From: Anaerolineae bacterium
Lineage (GTDB): Bacteria > Chloroflexota > Anaerolineae > Aggregatilineales > Phototrophicaceae
NCBI GenBank assembly: GCA_025454675.1
Contig: JALONZ010000185.1
Span: 1-5,396, forward strand
Length of the DNA: 5,396 nucleotides
Direction: 5' to 3'
Positions 4,909-5,396 of the stretch are shown one piece after another. Position 1 is the stretch's first letter; each line of letters begins with the position of its first letter. The notes beneath the pieces were generated by a model. The model was not told the DNA's origin. It made no database searches and saw only the letters and a program-made list of their open reading frames with translations. A program made the translations under genes and the position numbers.

Positions 4909-5334
4909 ATGAACATCAAAGTGATTCAAACGGAACCCGAAATCCGCGCATGTTACGAAACGTATCGCCATTTGCGCCCACACCTGACCGAAGAGGCATT
5001 CGTGGCGCAAGTGTTACGCCAGATGAAAGTCGGTTTTCAGATGGTGGCGCTGGAAGTGGATGGGGTGGTGGTGAGCGCAACCGGTTTTCGGATGCAAGAA
5101 TTTTTGGCATGGGGCAAAATTATTTATATTGATGACCTCGTGACGCATCCTGATGTGCGGAGTAAGGGATATGGGCGGGCGTTGCTGGATTATGTCAAGG
5201 CGCAGGCAATCGCGCATGATTGCGATGCGGTGCATCTGGATTCGGGTCATCAACGTTTTGGGGCGCATAAATTGTATCTGAATTACGGGTTTATCATCAC
5301 CAGCCACCACTTTGCATTGAAGTTGAAGGGGTAA
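4909..5334 (+). CDS. GNAT-family N-acetyltransferase
   Basis: This 141-residue single-domain GNAT enzyme transfers an acetyl group from acetyl-CoA to an unidentified amine. Acetyl-CoA motif A is clear: IDDLVTHPDVRSKGYGRALLDYV (74-96), with the pyrophosphate-binding RxxGxG at R84-G89. The segment HLDSGHQRFGAHKLYLNYGFI (109-129) supplies the late tyrosine and the LYLNYGF block typical of the fold. The N-terminal helices and the strand MVALEVDGVVVSATGF (45-60) are in the expected order and the length is normal. AAAGGA (4897-4901 at its core) overlaps the thioesterase stop and lies seven bases before the ATG, so it is almost certainly in the same operon as the two genes upstream. A PaaI thioesterase next to a GNAT enzyme hints at acyl-CoA chemistry, but no shared pathway can be named. 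The target could be a small amine, an antibiotic or a protein. Confidence 0.9.
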   Translation: MNIKVIQTEPEIRACYETYRHLRPHLTEEAFVAQVLRQMKVGFQMVALEVDGVVVSATGFRMQEFLAWGKIIYIDDLVTHPDVRSKGYGRALLDYVKAQAIAHDCDAVHLDSGHQRFGAHKLYLNYGFIITSHHFALKLKG

Positions 5335-5338
5335 TTCA

Positions 5339-5371
5339 TTTCTTGACGTGTTCATGAAACTAGCGTATTGT
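5339..5371 (+). promoter_or_regulatory. Promoter-like sequence with overlapping dyad, reading out of the window
   Basis: TTGACG (5343-5348), a 17-base spacer and TATTGT (5366-5371) resemble a sigma-70 promoter, with five and four of six consensus matches. An imperfect dyad, TTTCTTGA (5339-5346) and TCATGAAA (5352-5359), seven of eight pairs, overlaps the -35. The region downstream is very AT-rich (TATATATTAATTATT). It would drive a gene starting beyond base 5396. No terminator is visible between the GNAT stop and this site. Confidence 0.45.
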
Positions 5372-5396
5372 ATATATTAATTATTCGCTTGAAGGG

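Overview
The window is ordinary-looking bacterial chromosome. All the supported genes lie on the + strand, most have a visible Shine-Dalgarno sequence, and there is one tRNA with its own consensus promoter and terminator. I see no phage, transposase, CRISPR or restriction genes. Several gaps between genes hold short perfect or near-perfect palindromes, and one holds a C-rich/G-rich fold-back repeat. Repeats of this style are common in Chloroflexota and in some cyanobacteria. Together with the protein families present, this makes a Chloroflexota-like source a reasonable guess, but it is an inference and no marker gene here settles it.

Layout. A palindromic repeat (12-31) precedes a Maf/YhdE-type nucleotide pyrophosphatase (69-719), which carries a local 8-residue duplication of its catalytic-Asp motif. 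A perfect 20-bp palindrome (737-756) follows, then an 85-residue acidic protein of unknown function (784-1041). Next comes a tRNA-Ala(GGC) unit: a tandem 7-bp repeat, a TTGACA-N18-TATAAT promoter, the tRNA (1197-1269) and an intrinsic terminator (1278-1314). A small, previously unlisted-size ORF of 53-55 codons (1342-1503, or from 1336) runs almost directly into a fold-type II PLP dehydratase of the threonine dehydratase/serine racemase family (1507-2481).

The gap at 2482-2701 is largely repeat: a short hairpin, then a roughly 120-bp inverted repeat. After it come a winged-helix HTH_42 protein related to the AlkZ/YcaQ DNA glycosylases (2702-3799), a membrane-anchored PH-domain protein (3864-4415), a PaaI-like hotdog thioesterase (4415-4897, sharing one base with the PH gene) and a GNAT acetyltransferase (4909-5334). 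The last 60 bases hold a promoter-like sequence with an overlapping dyad, pointing to a gene beyond the window.

How the genes work together. The PH-domain, thioesterase and GNAT genes are spaced like one operon. The small ORF and the dehydratase look translationally coupled, because the dehydratase has no Shine-Dalgarno of its own. The remaining genes are housekeeping or stand-alone functions: removal of noncanonical nucleotides, alanine decoding, amino-acid catabolism and possible DNA alkylation repair. No multi-gene system is evident. The most unusual points are the Maf motif duplication, the small coupled ORF, the QxQ-containing glycosylase relative and the dense palindromic repeats.
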